The notes beneath the pieces are model-generated. The model saw only the letters and a program-made list of their open reading frames with translations, ran no database searches and was not told the origin of the DNA. Positions 42,398 through 55,022 of a stretch of DNA of 64,000 nucleotides are shown piece after piece. A program made the position numbers and the translations under genes. The stretch lies in assembly GCA_949361645.1 (NCBI GenBank), contig OX442427.1, positions 8,061,023-8,125,022 of the forward strand, in the 5' to 3' direction. Source of the DNA: Spongilla lacustris. Taxonomy: Eukaryota > Porifera > Demospongiae > Spongillida > Spongillidae. How positions within the stretch are numbered: the first letter of the stretch is position 1; each line of letters starts with the position of its first letter.

Positions 42398-45013
42398 ATG
42401 ATGGAGTCTGAAGACAACGTCGATATGGAACACCAGGATACTGGTCCAGGATTTGTAGGAATACAATTTTGTCAAGAATGGTAGGCCCTGCGCCAGAGGG
42501 CATTTTCCCCATGCAAATGGGAGCACATTTGCCAATTTTCCTGATAGCAATAACATGCTGTATCCTAAAGAAGACAAAGAGAACAAGAGGTTACTGTATG
42601 CCGTAAGTGCACAATGGGGCTAATCATTATTTAATTATATACCTTTACAGATGGGTATGGTGGGGGGGGGGGGGGGGGGGGGGGGGAAACAACAGAGAAT
42701 CTTGTCCAGGGGACATTTATAAGTCTGTCCCATGGGATATTATATAGAAGCTTGTCCAGGGGTGCTTTTATATATTGTCCGAGGGGGGGGGGGGGGGGGA
42801 TCTGTAGGGGTGTACGGTAAAATAATGGAATAGCCCCTTGGCATGCTCTGCAGCTGTATTTCACCTCTTTTCAGTGCAGGAACTGCGATTTCTCCCAACC
42901 AGCCACCAACCACTGTGTGTATGTGAACAAGATCACCCATGAAGTCAAGTAATCATCATTAGTATGTTGTCCACGTGCATGCAATTATTATTGTGGTTAT
43001 TAACTGCACTATAGTGAGCTGACACAGATAGTGGCTGAAGTGACACAGGACCCTACACTTCCTCGTACAGAGGACCACCCTTGTCCAAGGCATGTCGAAG
43101 GGGAGGGGGGAGGTAGCAAGGGGAGGGGGAGGAAGCAAGGGGAGGGGAAGGTAGCAAGGGGAGGGGGGGAGCAAGGGGAGGGGGAGGTAGCAAGGGGAGG
43201 GGGAGGAAGCAAGGGGAGGGGGAGGAAGCAAGGGGAGGGGGAGGTAGCAAGGGGAGGGGGAGGTAGCAAGGGGAGGGGGAGGAAGCAAGGGGAGGGGGAG
43301 GAAGCAAGGGGAGGGGGAGGTAGCAAGGGGAGGGGGAGGTAGCAAGGGGAGGGAGAGGTAGCAAGGGGAGGGGGAGGAAGCAAGGGGGGGGGAGGTAGCA
43401 AGGGGAGGGGGAGGAAGCAAGGGGAGGGAGAGGTAGCAAGGGGAGGGGGAGGAAGCAAGGGGGGGGGGGGAGGAAGCAAGGGGAGGGGGAGGTAGCAAGG
43501 GGAGGGGGAGGTAGCAAGACCAAACAGAAAGGAAGGTGGGGGGACTAAATATATGTTGATGTGGTATAGGTGGAGGTGATGGGGTATAGGTGGAGGTGTG
43601 ATGTGTGGGATAGATGAATACTTCAACCTGTAGGAACTGCAAAACACATTTTTTTCCTGCAAGATTTTGGCAGTAAATAACGTTTTAAGGTGTACATCTC
43701 CAAATCCAGCTAAGCGAGATGTTAACCAATGGTGTTCATGAAATGTTAACATGAAAGATACGGCATGGTGATGTACACTTCAGACAACCGTATGCAGTTC
43801 CAATATCTAGTCGTATGCAGCTCCAATATCTAGCCGTATGCAGCTCCAATATCTAGCCGTATGCAGCTCCCAATATCTAGCCGTATGCAGCTCCCAATAT
43901 CTAGCCGTATGCAATATCTAGCCGTATGCAGCTCCCAATATCTAGCCGTATGCAGTTCCCAATACCTAGCCGTATGTAGCTCCCAATATCTAGCCGTATG
44001 CACTTATGCAGCTCCTAACTTTTTGTTCTGGCAAACTGTTTGCTAATCACTGAAATGTTAACCGTACACATGTGGGTACAAGGCAAGGTCACGCAGATCT
44101 GATATGGCACTAGTCCCCCCCCCCCCCCCAGAAACACAGTATTTGCTTTACCATATGCTGCCCTGCTATGGAGAGTATTAAAACTATAAAGCAAGTAAGC
44201 GTAAAATGTAAGATATTGAGACACAGAAGGCTGCTAACAAAGTTTCTATAGTAAATTGATGCACATGTGTGCATGTGTGTGTGTGAGTGTTGGGTGTGTG
44301 TGCATCTCGCTAACTGCATTCCATTGGGAAATGTGGGAACCAAGGTTACTGGTTACCAAAGTAGTGATGATGTAATCACCCACGAGGCCAAGACTAAGGA
44401 GGAATGGATGAGCTAAGGGTTATGTGGCTAGTGTGGGTGTGGCTTATGATGCATGGTGGGTGTGCCATCGTGGGACATGGTTAGGAAGAGGCCACAATGA
44501 AGGGTGAGGATTTTCAGCTTCATTATTAAACTCTTTCTGCTAGGTGCCAGCATAGAGAGTCAGTTTTCTTCCAGTCACAATCAAGGAGAGCAGAAGTGAG
44601 TTAAAAGCCAACATAGCAAATTATGCAATATTCATTGGCCAGTGTGGCTTTGCTAGCTCAGGTCAAGCTGAGTACATATACAGTATTGCGTGTGTGTGTG
44701 TGTGTGTGTCTGTGTGTCTGTGTGTGTGTCTGTTTTCGGGATCAGCTTGGATAGGATGGGAGGCACTTGAGAAGGGTTTATTGACGGATGTCAACTCAAC
44801 AGGAAGTTTTCTTATATGGGCTAACGGTGTTGTGTGATGGAATGTGTGCCATGCACAGCCCTGCCTGCACATCCTGTTTTATGTCACCTTCTAATCTACA
44901 TGTGTTGGTGGGTGTGTGTTGTGTGTGTGCGCGCGCGCGTTGCCATGTAGGACGAGATGAAGCTGTATTACGTGTGCACAGCGGAGGGATGTGGCCACAG
45001 GTGGACAGAATGA
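42398..45013 (+). CDS. POLR2I: RNA polymerase II subunit RPB9
   Basis: Six exons close to 133 aa (human 125): 42398..42480, 42548..42602, 42875..42948, 43015..43089, 44544..44595 and 44951..45013. RPB9 is the zinc-ribbon Pol II subunit for fidelity and TFIIS-dependent cleavage. Both zinc ribbons are intact: CQEC...CRNC in the N-terminal domain, and CPRC...C-T-A-E-G-C in the C-terminal one. Diagnostic stretches are [56 protein letters not shown] and [16 protein letters not shown]. The intron after 43089 must use a GC donor (CCAAG/GCATGT) to keep phase. It is 1.45 kb and filled with two minisatellites. Two consecutive ATGs start the frame (42398 and 42401). Confidence 0.96.
42662..42799. repeat. 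G25 and G17 homopolymers in POLR2I intron
   Basis: Runs of about 25 G (42662-42686) and about 17 G (42783-42799) lie in one 272-bp intron, separated by a short duplicated segment (GTCCAGGGG). Confidence 0.9.
43094..43515. repeat. G-rich 18-20-bp minisatellite, about 21 copies
   Basis: The unit AGCAAGGGGAGGGGGAGGT, alternating GGTAGC and GGAAGC. The sense strand of POLR2I pre-mRNA here is almost purely purine with repeated G4-G5 blocks, so G-quadruplex formation is expected. Confidence 0.95.
43785..44010. repeat. About 24-bp minisatellite in POLR2I intron
   Basis: Ten copies of GCCGTATGCAGCTCCCAATA(TCTA) with small indels, downstream of the G-rich array in the same intron. Confidence 0.92.
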
Positions 45014-45092
45014 AGCACCCTGTTACCAGAATAACTCACTTTAAAACTTTTCATGTACTGTACACGATTGTTAACTAGTCAACTGCATTACA

Positions 45093-45098
45093 AATAAA
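45093..45098 (+). terminator. POLR2I polyadenylation signal AATAAA
   Basis: AATAAA lies 79 nt after the POLR2I stop codon and 70 bp before the 3' end of the convergent small membrane-protein gene. Confidence 0.55.
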
Positions 45099-45167
45099 CA
45101 CACACGGTGAGGTCTTGAGCTTATATATACCATACACATAAAGTTCACTCCGGTAGTGTTGGTTTCT

Positions 45168-45389
45168 TCACACCTGGCCGTAAGCGGGACCCTTGCGGCA
45201 TGCTTTGTTGCGCCAGAGACAAGTTCCCAGACCGACTCCAATGAAGATTATGACCACCACGCACATCAAGATCCCGGCGATTATGCCTGCATCCATCGGT
45301 CCAGCTCCGAACGTTCCAGTGACGGCCTCACTGGAGTTCGTGAGAACGGCCACAAGCAGCGCGAACAGAAAGGCAGTCGCTGATTGCAT
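45168..45389 (-). CDS. Small single-pass membrane protein, unknown family
   Basis: Intronless 73-aa frame. The start was chosen at MQSATAFLFALLVAVLTNSS because it gives a clear signal peptide (residues 1 to about 22); the longer upstream frame lacks sense. A short extracellular stretch (EAVTGTFGAGPMDAG) is followed by one transmembrane helix (about 36-58: IIAGILMCVVVIIFIGVGLG), a Cys and a basic cytoplasmic tail (WRNKACRKGPAYGQV). This is a type I topology. I do not recognise the family. An ETS-like CTTCCGG and a CACGTG at 45500-45505 lie within 120 bp upstream of the ATG, which supports a real promoter. Confidence 0.6.
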   Translation of the reverse strand: MQSATAFLFALLVAVLTNSSEAVTGTFGAGPMDAGIIAGILMCVVVIIFIGVGLGTCLWRNKACRKGPAYGQV

Positions 45390-45758
45390 CGCTTTTCTTG
45401 AGTCGAGATTAACAATTCGATACGAATCTTGTATTTTAAAAAACAAAACGTAGAACAGGAAACCGGAAGGACAACGGTCGTACCAGGCCAGGGGCGTGTC
45501 ACGTGCCAATTAATGATGTCATTCTCGTAAACAGAAATAAAATTGACAACGGGCGTGCACACAAATACAAGAGCGCACACACACAAAAAAAAAAAAAATC
45601 CAACACATAGAAATCCCACAGCCCCCAAACATTTTTTTTTTGCCATATACGTACAGTGGATGTTGTCTTTACAGTATGTGTTACATACAGGAGTCTCTCC
45701 ACCGCTATACCCCATGCCATGTACAGTGCAGAGAAGAGGGAAAAGCGTTTCATCAATT
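45390..45758. other. Promoter of small membrane protein and RBFOX 3' flank
   Basis: The first part (45390-45510) holds promoter-like motifs on the minus strand. The remainder contains A-rich runs (45586-45598) and the probable RBFOX 3' UTR. No further coding sequence is seen. Confidence 0.5.
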
Positions 45759-47926
<2,168 letters not shown>

Positions 47927-47954
47927 TTTGATTTTAAACTCACGAGCACACCGA

Positions 47955-47960
47955 TTTATT
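47955..47960 (-). terminator. Polyadenylation signal AATAAA of ELAC2, inside RBFOX upstream region
   Basis: On the minus strand AATAAA occurs 56 nt after the ELAC2 stop and 28 nt before the RBFOX ATG. ELAC2 transcripts would therefore end at or inside the first RBFOX exon. Confidence 0.55.
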
Positions 47961-48016
47961 AGATAAGAAGCGCATGCGTACACGCGTTGAAACTTCAAAC
48001 ATGGGGTGTTAAATTG

Positions 48017-50398
48017 TCACCAAAACCACGAATTGGAAATCCCTGATATGTCCTCCGTGTCTAATATGATAACAAATATGTCTCTAAGTACCGTGAATAG
48101 CGACGGCAGCCTGTGCACATCCTTGACTGAAACACTGAAACAGTCAAATGCAATGCCAGTTTTCTGCCTCGCACATTCACTGTTCAGTAGTGCAGGAGAA
48201 ACCTTGGGGTAACGCTGACTAAAGTGGGTGAGGAGGGTGAAGTGGGCGTTCATCTTGCAAGCAACATCCAGAGCCTCACTGACTGTGCAGTGCTTTCTCT
48301 CCATGGCGTCTTGCACCAGTTCATCCTCAAAGGTAGCTTCGTGAAGCAGCAAGTCGGCACCCTGTCCAGCATCAATCAGCTCTGGGCAGGGCCTGGTGTC
48401 TCCAGAGTACACCACCTTGGCCGCACCTGGGTACTGCAAGACCATTCCATATGCAGCACGGCAATGTACCACAGGCACTGTCCGCAGCCCTATACCAACC
48501 CTATCCTTTGTCGCATCGCACATAAGGCTGCCGAGCTGTGTCAGCTCAGAGCAGTTGACAAAGTCATACAAGATGGGCTGACACTTCTTGTACTTTCTCA
48601 ACCAGGAACCAAGAATGCCTGGTCCAATTGTCAGCAGCCTGTTCGTTTCTACTGCCCCGAGCAACTCAGCACGCTTTAGTAGTATACTAATGAGGCCCAA
48701 GTGGTGGTCTCCGTGGATATGAGACACAAATATACATTTTAGCTGTTTAATGATGTCATCGCCTCCTTTGTTTCCAAAACAGCGGTATATTTGGGTCATT
48801 GTTCCCTCCCCTGGGTCCAAGATGATGTTGCCATTGGAGGGGGATCGGAGTAAAATACCACTGACGTTACGGTATTTTGAAGGCAGAGACGATCCAGTAC
48901 CAAGAAAGGTGACTGTCACATCATCCACACCCACAGGAGGACATTGCACCAGCAAGCCATCAGCCGCGGCCTTGTCTCCTGTCAACAGCTTCTCATTCCC
49001 ATTGCCTGCAAGCAAAGCCACCAGCTGATTGTTGGAACGGATTTCGGTCAGTTGCTCCCCCAGTACCTCCTGCAAGGGCCTCAGAACATCAGTGTCATCC
49101 AAACCAGTCTTGCGCTCAGGTAGAAAATGATACTTGAGGAATGGCTTTCCCACAATCACTGAACTTGGCTTAAGCACTCCAGGTACCATGGCGACAGGGT
49201 GGTGGGAGGCGGCTGAAGGCACACTGGAGACATACGGCAGGTGGTACAGGTCGGGACGCAGCAGGTGGAGGGGGCACTGCAACCTCATCGAGGCTCGAAA
49301 CGTTACCTCGGGCTGGCAGAGGGTTTCGTGGAGGAGGAGGTGGGTTGTCCCAGGACCAAAGCTGCTCATCCACTGGTAGTACCTGTCGTTCTGCACCACC
49401 TCCTGCGACGCGATATGCACCATGAGGACCGGGTTTGGGCACTGCAGTGTTGCACTGGCCTGCAGCAACGGATGGGTGACCACGGACTCAACAAACCCTA
49501 CATGAGGGCACTCCAGTATCACAAATGACGCTCCTGTTCGGCCGGGTCCTAAGACGTCAAGTGGATGTATCGTTTTGCCTTCTGGAGTCAAGACACTGTC
49601 TCCCTGCACAAGCTTGCTGTAGGCTGGACCCGGTGGTAGGCCCAACTCTCTGGCTTTGCTTGGGTTGAACTTACCTGGTAGGTCGGAGAGCTTGCACACG
49701 AACGCCATCGCTGCGTCGACTGGGGTCGAGGACCGCTTGATACGCTTAGCCTTCGGTTTCGAAGCATCTTTGAATTCTTTACCCACCCCTTCCTCGTCTG
49801 TGGAGCTGCCTTCGCTGCTGCTGCTGCTGCTGCGAAAGCACTTGACATCCGAGTCATCGGCACTGTAAAGTTCAACGGACACAACACTTATGTTTTCGTC
49901 GCGATATGTCGGCAAAGGCGGAAACCCTTTCAACTCTTTACAAATATCCAGTTTTACGTTCTCTTTGCTAAGCACGGAGCCCAAGGCCTCAACAAAGTTG
50001 TCAAGTCTCTTGGGACCGTGCAGACGAAGAACTGGTGTCCCCATGTCTCGGAGGGTCATGGCAAGTCCAGGAAGGCCGCCAACGCTCTGCCATTTTAGAC
50101 TCGTGAAGAAGACATTTTGAAGTTTGCCTAGCCTCACTTTGTGTTCGCTACAGACTCGCTGGGTGTTTTCGCTGCAATTGAACAGATAACGTTGCGAATC
50201 CGTAAAAAGCGAGACAGAGGGAAATACCTCGGAACTCCCAACGCCAAGAATTTGCAAATGGCACGTTCCGAGCGCGACACTGGAACTGCTTCGCTGCCTA
50301 GCCGACATCAGAGGCGTAGCGCGGTTCGCACGCCTTAGGTGAGCGAATAAACAACCCGCGAGTACTCGCCACCGTTGGATGGTGACCGACCTTAGCAT
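48017..50398 (-). CDS. ELAC2: tRNase Z long form (ELAC2), intronless
   Basis: A single 793-aa frame without introns. ELAC2 cuts the 3' trailer of pre-tRNAs in nucleus and mitochondria. The N-terminal half carries the degenerate beta-lactamase fold (LQILGVGSSEVFPSVSLFTD). The C-terminal half has the active domain: VTFLGTGSSLPSKYRNVSGI (with PxKxRN), the zinc motif FVSHIHGDHHLGL, and later HEATFEDELVQDA and LLTHFSQRYPK. The first 30 residues are Arg-rich and acid-free (MLRSVTIQRWRVLAGCLFAH), fitting a mitochondrial signal. A second Met at residue 31 (MSARQRSSSS) could start a nuclear form, as in human ELAC2. A (CAG)n-like Ser run lies at about 49815. A CACGTG lies 95 bp upstream of the ATG. Confidence 0.95.
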   Translation of the reverse strand: MLRSVTIQRWRVLAGCLFAHLRRANRATPLMSARQRSSSSVALGTCHLQILGVGSSEVFPSVSLFTDSQRYLFNCSENTQRVCSEHKVRLGKLQNVFFTSLKWQSVGGLPGLAMTLRDMGTPVLRLHGPKRLDNFVEALGSVLSKENVKLDICKELKGFPPLPTYRDENISVVSVELYSADDSDVKCFRSSSSSSEGSSTDEEGVGKEFKDASKPKAKRIKRSSTPVDAAMAFVCKLSDLPGKFNPSKARELGLPPGPAYSKLVQGDSVLTPEGKTIHPLDVLGPGRTGASFVILECPHVGFVESVVTHPLLQASATLQCPNPVLMVHIASQEVVQNDRYYQWMSSFGPGTTHLLLHETLCQPEVTFRASMRLQCPLHLLRPDLYHLPYVSSVPSAASHHPVAMVPGVLKPSSVIVGKPFLKYHFLPERKTGLDDTDVLRPLQEVLGEQLTEIRSNNQLVALLAGNGNEKLLTGDKAAADGLLVQCPPVGVDDVTVTFLGTGSSLPSKYRNVSGILLRSPSNGNIILDPGEGTMTQIYRCFGNKGGDDIIKQLKCIFVSHIHGDHHLGLISILLKRAELLGAVETNRLLTIGPGILGSWLRKYKKCQPILYDFVNCSELTQLGSLMCDATKDRVGIGLRTVPVVHCRAAYGMVLQYPGAAKVVYSGDTRPCPELIDAGQGADLLLHEATFEDELVQDAMERKHCTVSEALDVACKMNAHFTLLTHFSQRYPKVSPALLNSECARQKTGIAFDCFSVSVKDVHRLPSLFTVLRDIFVIILDTEDISGISNSWFW

Positions 50399-50735
50399 TC
50401 ACCCAGGTCCAGTGAATGCGAATACTACTGCTTCTTCGACGGTACACAAGTGGATTTTAACTTTTTTACATCTATACCGCCACGCCCATCTCCACGTGCG
50501 ATTTAAGACATACTCTAATTAAATAGGTGTTATACGGTACATACATCCCTTTTTTTTCAACAACCTTAGTGGTGAAACTTAATGGTGTTATAATACAATA
50601 AAACACGAACTAAAATGACTGATAACTTTTAATAAGATAAAGGTCACCAATGAATGGCCTTCAGCTGTCTTGTGTAGAAATTTTGAAATGATTTAAAATT
50701 TGACAGAATTTAGAGAACTTGAGCAGGGCGGGCAT
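50399..50735. promoter_or_regulatory. ELAC2 promoter and KLHL 3' flank
   Basis: This 337-bp spacer lies between two minus-strand genes. CACGTG at 50493-50498. The AT-rich right half (50520-50735) is likely the 3' UTR of the kelch gene. Confidence 0.5.
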
Positions 50736-53700
50736 TCAGTATAGGAAGGCAGGTGCCACAGCCACTCCCAAACCACTGCGTCTAACACTCATCTTTCCTA
50801 CAGAACTCCACTCGTCTTTCTCTGGGTCGTACCTGTCAACGTGGTTCAACTTTGAGAGATTGTTGCACCCTCCTACAATGTACAGCATGCCGTCCACCAC
50901 CCCTGTGCTGAAGCCACTGCGTTCCATGGGGAGGGGGGACAGGTTGGTCCACACACCAGTTGTTGGGCTGTATCGCTGAAAGGCAATAAAGTGGAAGTTA
51001 TGGGGGGAATGTGGGGTACCTATCCCATAAGGGGGAGATTACTGCATTCCCTACATGTGGGGGGTTTGGGGGAGGAGGTAATGGTACACCATGTGAGGGA
51101 GGTCAACCACATACCAGACACCTTTGTATGCAAACAATTACTCTACACAGCCAGCCTCAAATAACTTCTACTGCATTGCTGAGCACTGCACAAACGTTTT
51201 GTGTTTGTGGATGGTACCATGGAGAATGGACGGGACAGGGAGAAAGAAAAACACTTCATTCAAATTAATAACCTCTATCTATTTATTTATTTCATTTCTC
51301 TATGTTGATTAAAGGTATTAAGTACTAATGGCCTATTTTAACATTAATTAATCATTCTTTAAGTATGACATGCAGCAATGTGGGGACTGCACACAGTGGT
51401 ACAAACTGGATCATCTATTGAACACACACTTTTTTTTTCAGAATTAGAAGTCCAAACGAGCAAATTATCAGGGAATTTACGAAATCTGTTGAAACAGAGA
51501 CATGTGGTACCCCAGCAGTGAACACTGGTGTAGTTCACCCCTGCAGTGAACACTGGTGTAGTTCACCCCTGCAGTGAACACTGGTGTAGTTCACCCCTGC
51601 AGTGAACACTGGTGTAGTTCACCCCTGCAGTGAACACTGGTGTAGTTCACCCCTGCAGTGAACACTGGTGTAGTTCACCCCTGCAGTGAACACGATTTCA
51701 ATTAGATCAACTCATCCTAGAGATACATGCATGGCAAACTATAATCATATTCATCATGGTCACCAAGTTGGGAGGGGGTGGGTCTGGACCCCCAGGATCC
51801 ATCTGCCCTTGTGACATCACTATAACATAGGTGACCTCAAAATGTACCCGAGCTATAGATACAGTCTGGCAGGTCACTGTGTTAAGTGCTCTTCCTGTGA
51901 GCCAAGAACCTTAGCCAGGAGGGAGTTTGAGATGTTTCATGATGGTTTTTAAATGACTTAACATAAACCATGGACATGCTACATTTAATCTATGGAGGGA
52001 GTAGCTCCCTGCACACTACACACTCCCCCCCACCCACCCACATGGACTCCTCCCTCTACCCCCACATGGACTCCTCCCCCTACCCCCCACAGGGACTCCT
52101 CCCCGCACTCACCTGCAGACATTGCAGCACGCTGGCACCATCATAGCCCCCCACTGCATAAAGAAAGCCCTTCAGAGCTGCCAAGCTACCCAGACACCGC
52201 CCGAAGCTCAAACTGGTGACCACTGTCCAAGTGTCCCCTTGTGGATCATAACGCTCGACTGAGTCTAAAAGACCATCGCCATCATGACCTCCTGGATGCA
52301 GGTAGGTATGAAGGGAAGGTGGGGGAAGGGGTGAAGGTGGGGGATGGGGGGAAGGAGGGATGGGGGGAAGGTGGGGGAAGAGGTTAGGGAGGGAAGAGGA
52401 GAGGGAGGGATGAGGGGAGGGTGGGATGAGGGGAAGGTGAGGGATGAGGAAAAGGTGAGGGATGAGGGGAAGGTGAGGGATGGGGGAAGGTGAGGGAAGA
52501 GGGGAGGGAGGGGAGGGATGAGAGGAGAGGGATGAGGGGAAGGTGGGGAATGAGAGGAAGGGGAGGGATGAAGGAAAGTAAGGGAGGGGTGAGGGAGGGG
52601 AAAATACAGGTAATACATTGTAAGAAGCAACGAGAGTAGTATAAAGGGAGGGGGAAGGGAGTGAAGGTGGAGAGACAATAAGTGAGATGAGAAAAAGTAA
52701 GGAAGAGGAAAGATGGATGGTAGAGAAAGGAGAGGGGAGCAGAGGAAAGGAGAGGGGAGCAGAGGAAAGGAGAGGGAAGCAGAGGAAAGGAGAGGGGAGC
52801 AGAGGAAAGGAGAGGGGAGCAGAGGAAAGGAGAGGGGAGCAGAGGAAAGGAGAGGGGAGCAGAGGAAAGGAGAGGGGAGCAGAGGAAAGGAGAGGGGAGC
52901 AGAGGAAAGGAGAGGGGAGCAGAGGAAAGGAGAGGGGAGCAGAGGAAAGGAGAGGGGAGCAGAGGAAAGATGGATGGTAGAGAAAGGAGAGGGGAGCAGA
53001 GGAAAGGAGAGGGGAGCAGAGGAAAGGAGAGGGGGGCAGAGGAAAGGAGAGGGAGGGCAGAGGAAAGGAGAGGGGAGCAGAGGAAAGGAGAAAACAAAGA
53101 AGAGAGGGGGATGGAGGGAGGATGGATGGTAGAGCAGAGAAGGAGGATAACTTTATCCTGGCACGAATCAATCCAGAGGCTAACCTGCAGCATAGATATA
53201 GCCATCAAGGGCCGTGGAACAAACAGCCCTTCTCTCCACACTCATCGGGTGCACAAGTGTCCACCTGTTTGACTTAGAGCAGTAGCGCTCCACACTATCA
53301 TAGTAAGTTCCACCATTGATTCCCCCCAGTGCATAGATGTAGCCGTTCAGTACAGCCACCCCGAAACTCCTCCGAGGGTATGCCATAGGGGCAACCGTTC
53401 TCCAGGAGTCTGTCATGGGGTCATACCTGTCTACCACGGCCAGGGCCTTTGTGTCGCTTGCTGAGAACCCCCCAAGGACAAAGACGTAGCCCCCCACTGT
53501 GGCCACCCTCACCCCAGACCTCTTCATAGGCATGGGGGCCATCGTCCTCCATTCATCCTTGTCCAGATCATAGCACTCGCAGAGGTCAAGGAAGGGGTCA
53601 TCCTCACACACCGGGGGGCCAGACCCCCCCACGGCAAAGAGATATTCCAGACCAGGACAGCTCCTAGGTGTGGTACCCACTGTGCGCGTTGCGTCCCTCA

Positions 53701-54592
53701 TGTAGTGCTTCTGCAAGTGGTAGTCCATGGATTCTATTAGGAGCCCCCTCCCCTCAAAGCTGTCCATCACCAAAGGTTCACTTTTCACCACGCGGCTTAG
53801 GTAAGTAGCCGACATCAGAGGCATCCTTATGTGCTCCAAGAGGCTCGCAACACTGCCTTTCCTGTCCTCCAGCCTGTGCTTTACCCAGGCTATGACTGCC
53901 TCAAACACCTGCTCCTCCCCCCTGACATTGAGGTGGTCGTCAGCAATGATCTCAGATAGTTCCTCAAACGTCAGGTCAAGAAACTCTTCGTGCAGGGCCA
54001 CTTCGGGGAACCTCTGCTGCATAAACATGTTACACTTCTTCCACAGCGAGACGCAGTGATGGATATCGGCGAACTTGCGAAAGCCTAGGCTGTTAGAGGG
54101 ATGCAGCTGACCCGTTAGGAAGGAACAGCACGCGTCTTGGATCCCGCTCATTTGAAGGAGGCAGGCCGCTGAGAGTGTGCTGAGGACGTTGCTCGTGTCT
54201 ACCTTGATCTTTCCGCTGTAGCAGAAGTCGACTATGTCTCTGACGGCGGTGGGTTCCACTTCTTTAATGACCACCAATCCCTCCTTGCTCTCGCGGTTGT
54301 CTCCAGAAAACATGGCGCGGAAGTAAGGGCTACAGGCTGCGAGCACGATTCTATGGGCGCTAAACGAGAGACCTCCAGCCTGAATTGTGACGTCAACAAG
54401 GTCCCGAGAAGCCCTCATACCCACCAGCGTGTAAAGAGCGTCGGACGAGTGAGTGTCCGGATTGTACAAAAATTCAGTAGACCCAGCTTTTTCCTTTAAT
54501 GGAGAGCTAGAGGGTACTTGCTTTCTACGATATCGCTCCTCTTCGGGTCCCTCCAGCTCGTCATAATCATAGAAATTCTCAACAGGATCCAT
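50736..54592 (-). CDS. BTB-BACK-kelch protein (KLHL family)
   Basis: Three exons on the minus strand close to 608 aa: 54592..53185, 52291..52113 and 50975..50736. KLHL proteins are substrate adaptors of CUL3 ubiquitin ligases. Order: acidic N-terminus, BTB domain (residues about 50-160, with SRDLVDVTIQAGGLSFSAHR and VLAACSPYFRAMFSGD), BACK domain (about 165-270, CSFLTGQLHPSNSLGFRKFA), then six kelch blades (about 313-605) with the usual GG...Y...W spacing (for example DKDEWRTMAPMPMKRSGVRV, GYIYALGGINGGTYYDSVER, DKDEW/PEKDEW turns). The domain order and length are typical. Which vertebrate KLHL it matches best cannot be decided by eye. Both introns carry purine- or G-rich repeats. The gene is divergent from the RhoGAP gene, 430 bp away. 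Confidence 0.93.
51508..51695. repeat. 28-bp minisatellite, 7 nearly exact copies
   Basis: The unit CAGTGAACACTGGTGTAGTT(CACCCCTG) repeats seven times in the KLHL intron 50976-52112, almost without differences. Each unit contains the inverted pair GTGAACACTGGTGTAGTTCAC, able to form a small hairpin. Confidence 0.95.
52300..53110. repeat. Purine-rich minisatellites in KLHL intron
   Basis: 52300-52620 is a degenerate GGGATGAGGGGAAGGTGA-type repeat. 52727-53090 holds about 18 copies of a 20-bp unit AGGAAAGGAGAGGGGAGCAG. One strand is nearly pure purine over 400 bp (pyrimidine in the transcript), so triplex or H-DNA structures are possible. Confidence 0.93.
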
Positions 54593-55022
54593 GCGCGCAA
54601 TTAATCAAACCCCCATGAAACCACGCCTTCGTGTTGCTGTTTGCAGTACAGCCAATATTAACATACAAATAAAACCTTACGCACCTGTAGTTGTGTCATA
54701 TGAACCACGTTAGAACATGGCAGTGGGCGCTCCTGAGCAAAGTATAATTGGGAAAACTGTGATTATAGTTTGGTATAATCATAGATATTATATCTATGGT
54801 ATAATAGATCAAATTAGTGGCATTTTTTAGCCATATGTATATGAAACGTAATTTCAAAGTTCCATTTGTGCGACAAATTAAGTTTGTTTTTTAATCATAT
54901 ACTAGTAATCATTCTGGGCCGGACTTCAGTAAACCGTCGGACTTTAATACACGTTCGATTCGATGAACAAGTTGTTATTCGTATTGCTTGCGTCTCCGTC
55001 TCGCTAGCACCCCACACCAATG
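54593..55022. promoter_or_regulatory. Divergent promoter region KLHL / ARHGAP
   Basis: 430 bp between the two start codons. An AT-rich centre (54740-54900) is the only notable property. I see no E-box of the CACGTG type here. Confidence 0.45.

Noticed and set aside
43009..43752. Proline/leucine-rich frames on the minus strand
   Set aside because: They come from the G-rich minisatellite inside a POLR2I intron.
52080..53171. 363-aa Ser/Pro/Leu-rich frame on the minus strand
   Set aside because: It is the end of a kelch exon read into a polypyrimidine minisatellite intron; the kelch frame splices out at 52113 and 52291.
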